Assembly: GCA_910584645.1 (NCBI GenBank) | Contig: CAJUAU010000001.1 | Span: 62,001-126,000 of the forward strand | Source: an uncultured Eubacterium sp. | Lineage (GTDB): Bacteria > Bacillota > Clostridia > Lachnospirales > Lachnospiraceae | Direction of reading: 5' to 3' | DNA length: 64,000 nucleotides | Part shown: one piece after another, positions 28,201 to 35,458 of the stretch | How positions within the stretch are numbered: the first letter of the stretch is position 1 | Layout of the letters: every line of letters begins with the position of its first letter | Notes under the pieces: model-generated | What the model saw: only the letters and a program-made list of their open reading frames with translations | What the model was told of the DNA's origin: nothing | The model's database searches: none | Translations under genes and position numbers: made by a program

Positions 28201-28388
28201 AGATCCTGTCAGCCCTCTGTTCACAGAATGGAGACATCACGATCCAGGCGACGAAACTGACGGGACAGGGTATGATTTATGCACCAAAGGGAACGGTCAC
28301 TATAAATGTATCCGAGCTGGACTATACGGGAAGCATCATTGCAGAAAGAATAAAGATACAGGCGGGATATATCCATCTGAGAAAATAA
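25215..28388 (+). CDS. Secreted protein with terpenoid-cyclase-like toroid repeats and DUF5057-like domain; first gene of toxin operon
   Basis: 1057 residues, ATG preceded by AGAGGAGAAAAGGG. An N-terminal signal peptide (LLVSILLVICLITDEKPAGAG) is followed by helical repeats with NPDGGFGL (about 123) and NKDGGFGAVG (about 172), as in squalene-cyclase/prenyltransferase alpha-alpha toroids. A beta-rich region and a DUF5057-like domain follow at about 458-692 (KVLNIYPN, DVLVFGTYDNNAYKD, AGGGVLFGHDT, ATHSTSQYSGG), with a fold reminiscent of glutamine-amidotransferase-like flavodoxin folds. The C-terminus (about 958-1055) has bactofilin-like beta repeats (VLNANTVQSGEQIL, DITIQATKL). It lies 15 nt before the toxin gene, so it probably helps display or export that protein; this role is inferred only from position. 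Confidence 0.75.
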   Translation: MRIYEKKGIRLLVSILLVICLITDEKPAGAGTNSADPWQTDREAAVTWLKEQAGEGNEWKDHGLINLTCDVLAVLRMEKETMQSRYLEQWEEKNKEKNLDEMAHCSWAVGDGRYLEEMWKEQNPDGGFGLTGEYMSEGYDTLLVLMAAVASRGDEAGPPGEAAAYLLGTQNKDGGFGAVGGEGSEPGYSAEAGMALCSMGTVPEESLARLDAYCLDQFRKDFGEENFQEQAELARYLYRRGCIPDPEETEKRLYSLQEEDGSIHGSVRDTLQYILLLREMEEYHRLKFQVTGLETEADTYVLETGMEQEITLDSTITYAVNQEMEGTIRYILLEDGEEIHRKEEKLYFQPEKTQERSHAVLRVKPSAGKNYKFRTELISENGEGGEICWEKQEYSFSLHETREKRLELEIEGPQEDSHKADLKWNDISDGDARYRYRVYRRKEEEEWQNQSVWDGAEKVKVLNIYPNIFSKDYLDQWLNETVSSSEEPAGKGLFEIDKVLIDEYNRDPEKYLLNGDKEYQYDVLVFGTYDNNAYKDISTRAYAATESFIKAGGGVLFGHDTVGDNFAHRGPTFRGFSKYLGIRLIPDYDYAACQKVRVVNNGFLTSYPWKLSGVLDIPATHSTSQYSGGELDSVVWMEFEKEGLADPETGAKNTAYLCTNNNTALIQTGHSSGKATDDERKVLANTLFYLKQLTEKTEMTDPSFYDEEPPEKASVSDLLQDSSGETFVEIKAGDKGTSYQYYVEEACMNEDQEEDIRSNIPAAEAVSGVRGFIVGISDSTERMKELVTYDEEGNLTSEVTRAEDGQIKYMVDHKKAGTYYLHVYTVDYAGNISGESTKEIKADPVDFPEQAEYIKCPYRLFAQSGEAEINCCEAEIEGDVYGSEAVKFQGSVLNLAGRAVSAGKICTAGWKINLGGREEQAEPRYLPDYVADLRKEIEMSGEKVKEFQAYNSIDIMTPVLCRTSTGAYCPSVHIEAHLICDGSVVLNANTVQSGEQILSALCSQNGDITIQATKLTGQGMIYAPKGTVTINVSELDYTGSIIAERIKIQAGYIHLRK

Positions 28389-28403
28389 ACCGGGGAGGGC
28401 CAT

Positions 28404-31400
28404 ATGAAAAATTTCTTTAATAAAGCCAAAAAAGAATGCAGGATCACAGCCCTGGTCCTTGTGTTCACGCTCATCATCATGAGTGTGGAAGGGTGTGGGA
28501 AAAAAGCGGGGCAGACAGAGGCCGTGGATGCAGTAAAGACGATCCAGGCAGACCTTACAAAAGACAGGATCCAGGAAGAGCCGCTGGAGCAGAGCGCCCA
28601 TAAACTGAACCAGGCTTTTAAGACGCTGGAACAGTCTTATGAAAAAGGGGAAGACCATTCCAGGGAGCTGGCACAGTTCCGTGAAGCATTATCGGAATAT
28701 AAATCTGCCTACGAAAAGGCAGGAGGAAAACAGGGGGATGCCTACGGAAAGAAGCTGGAAAAGGCCATCCGCACCGCAGAGAATCTGGAGAAGCCGGAAA
28801 GCGGCGGAGGGAAGGAGCAGATGGCGCTGCTGCAGGAAATGATGGGGGAGCCGGAGCAGGTACGCACCTATGGAGATGAACTGACCGAAGCGGAAGCACC
28901 GGAGCCAGGGACGGAAACCATCCAGTCCCTGGAAGCATATACCAGCGGGATGGAAAAAGCCCCGTCCCTGCCGGAGGATGTAGAAGCAGGGAAGGAAACC
29001 CTGGCAACGGAAGGCGTCACCGCGCTTTCGGACAGCATGAAGAAAAAGGCGGAGGAATTAAAGACCCCCCTTGCTGTCTACAACTATCTGAAAAACAGCC
29101 TGCAGTATGAAAACTATTATGGCAGCCGGAAAGGGGCAGCCGCAGCCTACGATGCCCTGGGAGGGAACGACGTGGACCAGGCAGGCGTGCTCATCGCCAT
29201 GCTGCGTTACCTGGGATATGAAGCAGTTTATGCCGAGGGGGATATCGTTCTGGAGGCAGACCAGGCGGTAGCACTGACAAAGGCAGAGGATGCTGTGGCG
29301 GCAGCAGGTGTCCTTTCCCTGGCGGGCACAAAAGCAACGGTCCTCATGGAAGGGGAAAAAGCAGCCGGGGTAAAGATCCACCATACTTGGGCAAGGGCCC
29401 GCGTACCCTACGGCGATTACCGGGGAGCCGGGAGGAATGCCGGGGAGAGACGCTGGATCGATCTGGACGTGAGCCTGAAAAAATACCAGGATACAGAAAA
29501 GAATATCTACCAGGAAGGGGCATGCCCGGGGATCGATACGGAAAAGATATTAGAAGAATGCCGGGAGGGAAAGACCGGGGCCCTGGATGAGCTTCTGGAG
29601 AGCGGGAGATTGGAAGAAGAGGCCCAGGGAATGTATGCCGTACGCAAAAAGATCCGGGAGGAGAACCTCTCCTATCTGCCCCTGTCCCTGCCCTATCCGG
29701 CAGAACATGTCCGGACCTTTGAAAAGCCGGCAGAAGAGATCTGTGACCGGATCACCATCAGGTTGGGGGACCGTTCCCTCGGCACCTATACCTCCAGTGA
29801 ACTGTACGGGAAACGCATGGTCCTGGAATACCGACCTGCTGCCAAAGAGGACCAGGGGAAGATCGATGAGGCAGGAGGGATCTTCCAGGTGGCAGCCTGG
29901 CAGGTAAAGATGGTCCCGGTCCTTAAAGTGGACGGGGAAGCCGTGGCGGAAGGAGAGGAGGTCTCCCTGGGAACAGCGGAGGACCTGACGCTGGAGGTGC
30001 ACTCCGGGAACACCGGATACGCCAGCCATGACCGGGTGACCGCCGGCTCCCTTTACCAGTTCTCCCTGGACACCCAGAGCATAACCCCGGCAGAACTGGA
30101 ACAGGCAAGGGAAGAGGCAGAGGCAGTCCGTGACCGGGTGACGGAAGAAAACGTATACGCCGATGCTTACATGGGAGTCCTGCTGAAATACGCAGGAACA
30201 ATGTATTTTGCCCAGACAGATATCGTAAACGGACTGCTGGCAGAAGCAGGGGAGACCGTCTCCGTAAGGAACCTGAGTGTGGCAGTAACAGAGTATGAAG
30301 TAAGCAGTGTAAGCGCCCTGGGACGGGTGGTGGGGATCCAGGAGGGCTCCCTCTGCATCGATGTGGACATGGATGTGCACAGCCGGACCTCCCTCCGGCG
30401 GGGGGAGGACAGGCGTGTCTCTTCCGGCCTGCTCTATGGGATGGCGGCATCCAGATATGAAGGCGAGATCTGGAAAGAGTTTACCGGGCAGGATTGTGTC
30501 TCCACCATGAGCATCTTTGAGCAGGCAGAAAAGGAAGGCACGGCGCTTGTCACGCTGACCAAAAAGAATTATAATGAAACCATATCCGGAGTGAGCGCAG
30601 ACAGGGATACCCTGGCCGAGGTGGAACAGGCGGTGGAACAGGGATATACGGTCATCCTGCCGGAGAAGGAGACGGTGCTGAATGACTGGAAGGGGACGGG
30701 ATACCTGGTCCTGAACCCGGAGACCGGGGCGGGGGCCTACCGGATCAGCGGGGGCCTGTCCGGCGGCTCGACAAGCACGGCGGTGACCATAGCGGGTGTG
30801 TGCGCTGTGATCGTGCTCATCTGTCTGCTGGTGCTGCTGGCAGTGGGAATCGTAAACCTGCTGGCCTTTATGTATGCCGCCGCCCTGGGTCTGGCAGCCC
30901 AGGCAGTGTGCGCGCTCATGCTCCTGCTGATGCTGGAATCCTATGGAGGTCTTGCCATCCGCATCTCGAATCTTAAGGAAGCAGTCCGAAAGCAGGCGGC
31001 GGGAGATGCCTCCCAGGAAGAATATATACTGTGGGAGTTTCTGATGTCGGCGGCAGAGATTGCCGTGGCGGTGGGCCTGATGGCAGTCTTTGCCTATATC
31101 GAGGGAAGGCCGTCTAAGGGAGAAACCGAATCCGGAGGAGGAAAGGACCTGGGAAATGGAAGCGGAAGCGGAGATTCTGGCGGATCCGGAAATGGAAGTG
31201 GTGATTCGGGAGGATCCGGGACTGGCTCTGGAAGCGGTTCTGAAGGAAACGGGAGCGGAAATGGGGATTCGGGTGGATCTGGAAGTGGTTCTGGAAGCGG
31301 TTCTGCAGGAAAGGATACTGGAAGTGGAGATTCGGGTGGATCCGGGACTGGAGGAAACGGGAGCGTAAGCGGAGATTCTGGTGGATCTGGAGGAAGTGGT

Positions 31401-31682
31401 TCTAAGTATTTAGAACAATTAGATAATTTGTCAGAAAATAAAATTAATCACATAATTAATGGAAGTAAAAATTCAAATCATGGATGGGAAAGATTAGTCT
31501 CTGACAAAAATTGGAGTGATATAAAAGGGATTATTGCAGAGGTTATGGATACTGGAATGGAAGGACCATATAAATCTGTATTCTCTAAAAAGGCAATTAT
31601 AAATGGATTTGAAGTAGAAGTTACATATGTTAAATTAAGTGATGGGACAATTAGAATTTCAGATGCATGGGTAAATCATTAG
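28404..31682 (+). CDS. Polymorphic-toxin lipoprotein: transglutaminase-like core, membrane segments, Gly/Ser linker, C-terminal toxin-like tip
   Basis: 1092 residues after GGGGAGGGCCAT. A hydrophobic N-terminus ends at a lipobox-like SVEGC. Helical region to about 215, then a transglutaminase-like domain (about 215-355): the position normally holding GxC reads GGNDVDQAGVLIAMLRYLG, so the nucleophilic cysteine is missing, while HTW (about 326) and WIDLD (about 350) remain. Beta-rich domains follow to about 780, then hydrophobic segments (about 790-843 and 879-897) and a Gly/Ser/Asp linker (about 905-1000). The last 95 residues (NHIINGSKNSNHGWERL... TIRISDAWVN) are AT-rich in DNA and unrelated in composition to the GC-rich core, as in CdiA/Rhs-type effector tips. 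The tip's activity is not identified; it recalls polymorphic toxin C-terminal domains but I cannot name the family with certainty. Confidence 0.85.
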   Translation: MKNFFNKAKKECRITALVLVFTLIIMSVEGCGKKAGQTEAVDAVKTIQADLTKDRIQEEPLEQSAHKLNQAFKTLEQSYEKGEDHSRELAQFREALSEYKSAYEKAGGKQGDAYGKKLEKAIRTAENLEKPESGGGKEQMALLQEMMGEPEQVRTYGDELTEAEAPEPGTETIQSLEAYTSGMEKAPSLPEDVEAGKETLATEGVTALSDSMKKKAEELKTPLAVYNYLKNSLQYENYYGSRKGAAAAYDALGGNDVDQAGVLIAMLRYLGYEAVYAEGDIVLEADQAVALTKAEDAVAAAGVLSLAGTKATVLMEGEKAAGVKIHHTWARARVPYGDYRGAGRNAGERRWIDLDVSLKKYQDTEKNIYQEGACPGIDTEKILEECREGKTGALDELLESGRLEEEAQGMYAVRKKIREENLSYLPLSLPYPAEHVRTFEKPAEEICDRITIRLGDRSLGTYTSSELYGKRMVLEYRPAAKEDQGKIDEAGGIFQVAAWQVKMVPVLKVDGEAVAEGEEVSLGTAEDLTLEVHSGNTGYASHDRVTAGSLYQFSLDTQSITPAELEQAREEAEAVRDRVTEENVYADAYMGVLLKYAGTMYFAQTDIVNGLLAEAGETVSVRNLSVAVTEYEVSSVSALGRVVGIQEGSLCIDVDMDVHSRTSLRRGEDRRVSSGLLYGMAASRYEGEIWKEFTGQDCVSTMSIFEQAEKEGTALVTLTKKNYNETISGVSADRDTLAEVEQAVEQGYTVILPEKETVLNDWKGTGYLVLNPETGAGAYRISGGLSGGSTSTAVTIAGVCAVIVLICLLVLLAVGIVNLLAFMYAAALGLAAQAVCALMLLLMLESYGGLAIRISNLKEAVRKQAAGDASQEEYILWEFLMSAAEIAVAVGLMAVFAYIEGRPSKGETESGGGKDLGNGSGSGDSGGSGNGSGDSGGSGTGSGSGSEGNGSGNGDSGGSGSGSGSGSAGKDTGSGDSGGSGTGGNGSVSGDSGGSGGSGSKYLEQLDNLSENKINHIINGSKNSNHGWERLVSDKNWSDIKGIIAEVMDTGMEGPYKSVFSKKAIINGFEVEVTYVKLSDGTIRISDAWVNH
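30439..31289 (+). repeat. Core segment duplicated almost exactly at 35849-36687
   Basis: From GGATGGCGGC to the Gly/Ser linker this part of the toxin gene recurs at 35849-36687 with only a few substitutions and one 12-nt in-frame deletion (GCGGTGGAACAG missing in the copy). Even synonymous positions agree. Sequence diverges at once after the linker, where each copy has its own tip. It is the obvious substrate for homologous tip exchange. Confidence 0.95.
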
Positions 31683-31835
31683 CTTGCAAATTAGGTTATT
31701 ATTTTTATGTTTAATGTAACTAATGATCAGCTTAGAACAGCTTTGTAGACGTAACATTTATTTTATGCAGGTTGAATTTCCATAAGGTATGTTTGTGTCA
31801 TATTCTGGAGGATAATGGGTAATGAGTTAACCTGA

Positions 31836-31925
31836 TATTGTTAATGAGATGTTTCTAAAAAACGCAAATTAATGTATGTAGAAGGTCTTAGGGTTTTAAA
31901 GGTTGGAAAAAAATCACATAAAAAC
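31836..31925 (+). pseudogene. Frameshifted toxin-tip tail remnant
   Basis: About 75 nt here nearly match 39537-39612, where the frame is open and ends a tip (MFLKKHKLMYVESLRVLKVGKK). Here one A is missing in the run after CTA, giving a stop. It shows that another cassette once occupied this spot. The remainder of 31683-31957 holds no open frame that I can support. Confidence 0.6.
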
Positions 31926-31957
31926 ACAAACAAAAAACTTAATAGAGGAGAGAAACA

Positions 31958-32386
31958 ATGAAGGAAAGTTTTAGAATGAATTTGTTACAAGGAAAATACA
32001 AAGAAGCAGAGGAACAATGTAAAAGTATGGATGATAATAGTATAAGAGATATGATAATGACTATTGCTTATGATACAGAGAGTATAGGTGTATATAGTTT
32101 TATACGATATATGATAGAAAAGACCAAAAAAAGAAGTATGGTGGAATTAGCAGTAGACATTATGATAAATCCATTATGTTTTGTGGAAGGAGCGTATTCT
32201 GTAGCATTATTTCATGCCAGACAGCTATTATTAATTGAAAAGAATGTTGCAAACCTAGAGAAAATATTATTTTTTTATCATATTCCCGAGAAATTAATAG
32301 ATAAAGAAGAAGCACAATGCATAGCAAAAGAAATTTTAAAAATGGAGAAAAAGAATAAAGTAGCACTTGATGTAATAAAAAAGTAG
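31958..32386 (+). CDS. Probable immunity protein (family unknown)
   Basis: 142 residues after GAGGAGAGAAACA. MNLLQGKYKEAEEQCKSMDD and later helices (VEGAYSVALFHARQLLLIEKN, EAQCIAKEILKMEKKN) suggest an all-helical, TPR-like fold. It is AT-rich and acidic/lysine-rich like the other small genes in this locus. It is the first intact gene after the expressed toxin, but 275 nt away and directly behind the tail remnant of a different toxin, so its partner could be either. No family recognised; immunity function is inferred from position. Confidence 0.6.
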   Translation: MKESFRMNLLQGKYKEAEEQCKSMDDNSIRDMIMTIAYDTESIGVYSFIRYMIEKTKKRSMVELAVDIMINPLCFVEGAYSVALFHARQLLLIEKNVANLEKILFFYHIPEKLIDKEEAQCIAKEILKMEKKNKVALDVIKK

Positions 32387-32541
32387 AATATAACGAAGTC
32401 GGTTATGAAAATCACACGAAACATTTGAAACCGAGCCCTCTAGATGTCACTTGTTTTCTTAACTGGTATGATAATCAGAGAAAGACAGATAAGAAATCTT
32501 AAACTTTATTCAACAGGTATAATGTGGTTTTATAAAGTTAA

Positions 32542-32925
32542 GAATCTATTGATATTAGAAATAAGGATGTATTTGATAATCCTAAATATTATAATCAAAA
32601 AACGGGTTCCATAAATTGGCCACAAAACGATGGTTTTGCGAGTACGCCTACGGATAAAGTTTTACAACCTGGAACGAGAATAGACAGATATGGAAGTGAT
32701 TTTGATTCATTTGCTTCGCCAGAAGGGATTTCGTATGAGATGAGAGCTGTAGCACCAGGAACTGATTTGAAACCATATAGAGTATTTGAAGTTGTTGAAC
32801 CAACCAATGTGAAGGCTGGTGAAATAGCACCATGGTTTGATGAGCCAGGTGGTGGGATGCAATATTTATTACCTAATGCGGTAGATGAATTACTGGATGC
32901 AGGTGTATTAAGGAGGATTAGGTAA
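32542..32925 (+). pseudogene. Orphan TNT-type (NAD glycohydrolase family) toxin tip 1, no N-terminal part
   Basis: The frame opens after a stop at 32539 and runs to 32925 with no suitable start codon at its beginning. WPQNDGFASTPTDKVLQPG, RIDRYGS, SPEGISYEMRA, YRVFEVVEPTNVKAGEIAPW and DEPGGGMQYLLPN are the hallmark blocks of the TNT domain (DUF4237), the NAD+-hydrolysing toxin of Mycobacterium CpnT and of many polymorphic toxins. The domain looks complete (about 110 residues) and undamaged, but there is no core region upstream, so it is probably a silent cassette. It overlaps the next gene as TAATG. Confidence 0.85.
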
Positions 32926-33155
32926 TGACAATAATAGAATTGGAGAATGCATTAGTACAAATGGGAATATCGGATGATTTGTATTCTATAATGATAGGTG
33001 GATTGCCTAATGAAAAGTTATGTATCGTAAAGGCGGATAAATGGCAGGTTTATTATAGTGAACGAGGAAATAAGAGTGGTTTAAAAATATTTGAAACAGA
33101 AACAGAAGCTTGTGAATATTTCTTACGTAAGATAAAAAGATATGCAACTAAATAG
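32925..33155 (+). CDS. Probable immunity protein for TNT tip 1
   Basis: 76 residues: MTIIELENALVQMGISDDLY, MIGGLPNEKLCIVKADKWQVYYSE and TETEACEYFLRKI. The ATG overlaps the TNT stop by one base (TAATG), with AGGAGG upstream inside the toxin frame, so translation of the two is coupled. Size, position and coupling are those of an antitoxin-like immunity gene that neutralises the NADase before export. The family is not named with certainty. Confidence 0.7.
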   Translation: MTIIELENALVQMGISDDLYSIMIGGLPNEKLCIVKADKWQVYYSERGNKSGLKIFETETEACEYFLRKIKRYATK

Positions 33156-33225
33156 TTCGAATTAGGGTTATACTTTCGGACTTCCAACAACCTATAACTC
33201 TTGTATGTCTATTAATTGAAAACGC

Positions 33226-33376
33226 TAACCCCCCAGCTATGCTGGGGAGAATGGTGCAGGCAAGAGCGATAAGGACGGCAAGAAAAAGCCTCCTATGATA
33301 CAATGAGAATGGTGTCGCAAGCCAAACTCAATGAATAGGAGGCGGTCCAATATGGACAGTAAAAGTTTATCACACA
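33226..33376 (+). mobile_element. IS200/IS605-like element remnant (left end and start of tnpA)
   Basis: CCCCAGCTATGCTGGGG forms the sub-terminal hairpin usual at the left end of IS200/IS605 elements. Further on AATAGGAGGCGGTCCAAT precedes an ATG that encodes MDSKSLSHS, the typical start of the TnpA Y1 transposase. The frame is lost after about 10 codons, where unrelated sequence begins. It is therefore a stump. Confidence 0.6.
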
Positions 33377-33698
33377 GTGTGTCCTGAATGCTAGAGGATA
33401 CTTGAAGAAATATTAGTAACCGAGAGATAATGCTTTTCATGAGATGGAAGTAGGTCTTCCGCAATCGGTGTGTAGGCGTAGATTGCAAAACACTCATAGG
33501 TGCTATAGTCAAAAGCTATGGTATTGAGCGTATGGGAAAAGGCAGAGCAAGAGCTGTCAGTTGTGTGCCATGAAGCTGAACGGAAGTGAAGAGCTGATGA
33601 AGCATCGTTAATGCTAACAGGTGCAGTCGAAACCGGAGAATTGTGTGGTCGTCGGGATATAAGTTCATAAGAAACCTGCTTACTGTGTAGACGGCTGA
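33377..33698 (+). other. Non-coding segment, possibly the 5' part of a group II intron
   Basis: About 320 nt begin with GTGTG inside the broken tnpA start and end abruptly at the TNT tip 2. No reading frame is open. Purine-rich stem-like pieces such as GTCAAAAGCTATGGTATTGAG and GCAGTCGAAACCGGAGAA recall domain I of bacterial group II introns, which start with GUGYG. No intron-encoded protein or domain V is present, so this would be a fragment only. Confidence 0.35.
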
Positions 33699-34022
33699 AT
33701 TAATTATCCGCCCAATAATGATGCAGTGCCAGGAACAGAAGTTAGTATGACATTAAAACCAGGGGATACACTTGGCAGATATGGCAACATCGGAGAAAAG
33801 AGTAATTTTGTTACTCAAACAGGAGCAGACGCAAGTAAGTTAGCATTGCCACCGAATACAGACCCTGCTATTTATCAAGAATTCGAAGTAATAAAAGAGA
33901 TACCAGGAACAATACAAGCAAAGATTGCACCATGGGGAGGTTCAACAGGTGGTGGTTTACAATATGAACTCCCGATGCCAATATTACAATTGATTAAAGA
34001 GGGTTATATCGTACCTAAGTAA
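33699..34022 (+). pseudogene. Orphan TNT-type toxin tip 2
   Basis: The frame opens at 33699 after a stop and reads INYPPNNDAVPGTEVSMTL, PGDTLGRYGN, then an FVTQTG insert, YQEFEVIKEIPGTIQAKIAPW and GSTGGGLQYELPM, ending at 34022. These are TNT-family blocks, but clearly diverged from tip 1 (for example AKIAPWGGSTGGG against GEIAPWFDEPGGG). The core gene is missing in front, replaced by IS and intron-like debris. A GTG at 33726 with no ribosome site is the only start, so it is probably silent. Confidence 0.8.
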
Positions 34023-34036
34023 GGAAGAGGTGTAAA

Positions 34037-34450
34037 ATGCTATCGACAGAGGAATTAAAAAATTATGTATATAGTGAAATTTGGACTAAATTAGGAGATG
34101 TTTCTTGTGGCAATTTATTTTTTTGTGAAGGAACAGATAATAGTGTAGAAGGAACGTATATATTTGCTAAAAACAATGAATATCACATTCTTTTTACAGA
34201 GAAAGGGAAAGTAAGGAGTGACATTGTGACAAATGAGAAAAGAGAAGTTTTATGGAATGTGATAGAGATATTTTCTACTAATATTATAATGAACTTTGCG
34301 ATATGTAATCGAGAAAAGGGAAAGGATTTTCGCCGAGCTTTTTTTGCTAAAGAAAAAGAAATTTTTTCTCTGTTTGGAAAAGATTTTGAAAAAAGAAAAG
34401 ATGAAGAAATACAAGAAATCCTTAAAAGAAATCCTTATAATGATATCTAA
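34037..34450 (+). CDS. Probable immunity protein for TNT tip 2
   Basis: 137 residues starting 14 nt after the TNT tip, with AAGGAAGAGGTGTAAA upstream. MLSTEELKNYVYSEIWTKLGD, EGTYIFAKNNEYHILFTEKGK and FRRAFFAKEKEIFSLFGKDF with an ILKRNPYNDI end resemble a known immunity family often found next to TNT toxins (Imm63-like as I recall, not verified). The gene is intact. It is unrelated to the immunity gene after TNT tip 1, which agrees with the divergence of the two toxins. Confidence 0.7.
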   Translation: MLSTEELKNYVYSEIWTKLGDVSCGNLFFCEGTDNSVEGTYIFAKNNEYHILFTEKGKVRSDIVTNEKREVLWNVIEIFSTNIIMNFAICNREKGKDFRRAFFAKEKEIFSLFGKDFEKRKDEEIQEILKRNPYNDI

Positions 34451-34455
34451 TTAGG

Positions 34456-34698
34456 GTAACAGTTTATAGATATCATGGAGGCGATTCCAAAGGGATTAGT
34501 TATTGGTATACGACAAATCAAACATCAAATCCGGCTGCAGATCTGGCTTTACCAAAAGGGAATAATTATCAATATATGGATACATATATTATTCCAAAAG
34601 GAACACACATATTGGAAGGTACAGTAGCTCCTAATTTTGGATAACCAGGCGGTAGATACCAGTATTATGTTCCTGATCTTTCTTTAGTAATAGGATAA
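34456..34698 (+). pseudogene. Toxin tip 3, inactivated by a nonsense codon
   Basis: The frame reads VTVYRYHGGDSKGISYWYTT, ALPKGNNYQYMDTYIIPKGT, LEGTVAPNFG, a stop TAA at 34642-34644, then PGGRYQYYVPDLSLVIG and a final stop. The stop most simply arose from CAA. The pattern YRYHGG...GTVAPNFGxPGG resembles ADP-ribosyl/NAD-type toxin C-termini of Rhs-like proteins. No core sequence lies in front of it. Confidence 0.6.
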
Positions 34699-34710
34699 TA
34701 AGGATATAAT

Positions 34711-34764
34711 ATGAATAGGTTTAAAGAAAAATTATTGAAAACAATTAATATATGTGAAATAGAA
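34711..34764 (+). pseudogene. Truncated immunity gene start fused to core fragment A
   Basis: ATG at 34711 follows AAGGATATAAT and encodes MNRFKEKLLKTINICEIE before the frame runs directly into core sequence (TYGGLAICISN). It is placed exactly where the immunity gene of tip 3 should be, so its 3' part was replaced by recombination. Confidence 0.5.
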
Positions 34765-34766
34765 AC

Positions 34767-35447
34767 CTATGGAGGTCTTGCCATCTGCATCTCGAATCTT
34801 ATGGAAGCAGTCCGAAAGCAGGCGGCGGGAGATGCCTCCCAGGAAGAGTATATACTGTGGGAGTTTCTGATGTCGGCGGAGAACTTACCGTGTTGATGGG
34901 CCTGATGGCAGTCTTTGCCTATATCGAGGGAAGGCCGTCTAAGGGAGAAACCGAATCTGGGGGAGGAAAGGACTAGGGAAATGGAAGCGGAAGCGAAGAT
35001 TCAGGAGGATCCGGAAGCGGTTCTGGAAGCGGAAATGGAAGTGGTGATTCGGGAGGATCTGGAAGTGGCTCTGGAAGCGGTTTTGAAGGAAACGGGAGCG
35101 GAAATGGGGATTCGGGTGGATCCGGAAGTGGAGGAGGAAAGGATACTGGAAGTGGGAGTAATAAAACAAATAAAATACCTGATAATAATTCTACTATAAA
35201 ACATATTTTTAGGGAGGAAGAAGGGCATATTTCAGATACACCAGAAAATCGAGCTTTATTAGAAGATGTGGCCAATAACCTAGAAAATTTCCTTGGAACC
35301 GATAAATATGGTAATGAATGGTATACAAAAATATTGGAAGATGGAAGACAAGTATGGGTAGAATCAAGAAATGGGAGTATTTTTGAAGGAGGAATTAATG
35401 AAACACCCAAACCATGGAATCCAAATACAGGATTAAAAAAGCAATAG
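34767..35447 (+). pseudogene. Degenerate core copy A with Gly/Ser linker and intact toxin tip 4
   Basis: 34767-35140 copies the last membrane segment and linker of the main toxin gene (30948 onwards), but a 1-nt loss near 34880 shifts the frame and CTG has become TAG at 34974-34976. From 34977 the linker frame is open again into a tip: IKHIFREEEGHISDTPENRALL, GTDKYGNEWYTKILEDG, RQVWVESRNGSIFEGGINE and PWNPNTGLKKQ. I recognise this as a tip type seen at the C-terminus of other polymorphic toxins but cannot name the activity. The conserved H, R, D, N and W look like catalytic or structural positions of an RNase-like fold. Silent in its present form. Confidence 0.75.
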
Positions 35448-35458
35448 GAGACAAAATA

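Noticed and set aside
31090..31368. Shifted frame through the Gly/Ser linker giving a Glu/Val-rich protein
   Set aside because: It is a shadow of the repetitive linker; the same shadow appears at 36488 in the duplicated copy and carries no start site or family features.
32389..32502. Open stretch reading YNEVGYENHTKHLKPSPLDV before a stop
   Set aside because: Looks protein-like but has no start, no ribosome site and no recognised relatives; perhaps another tip remnant, too little to support as a feature.
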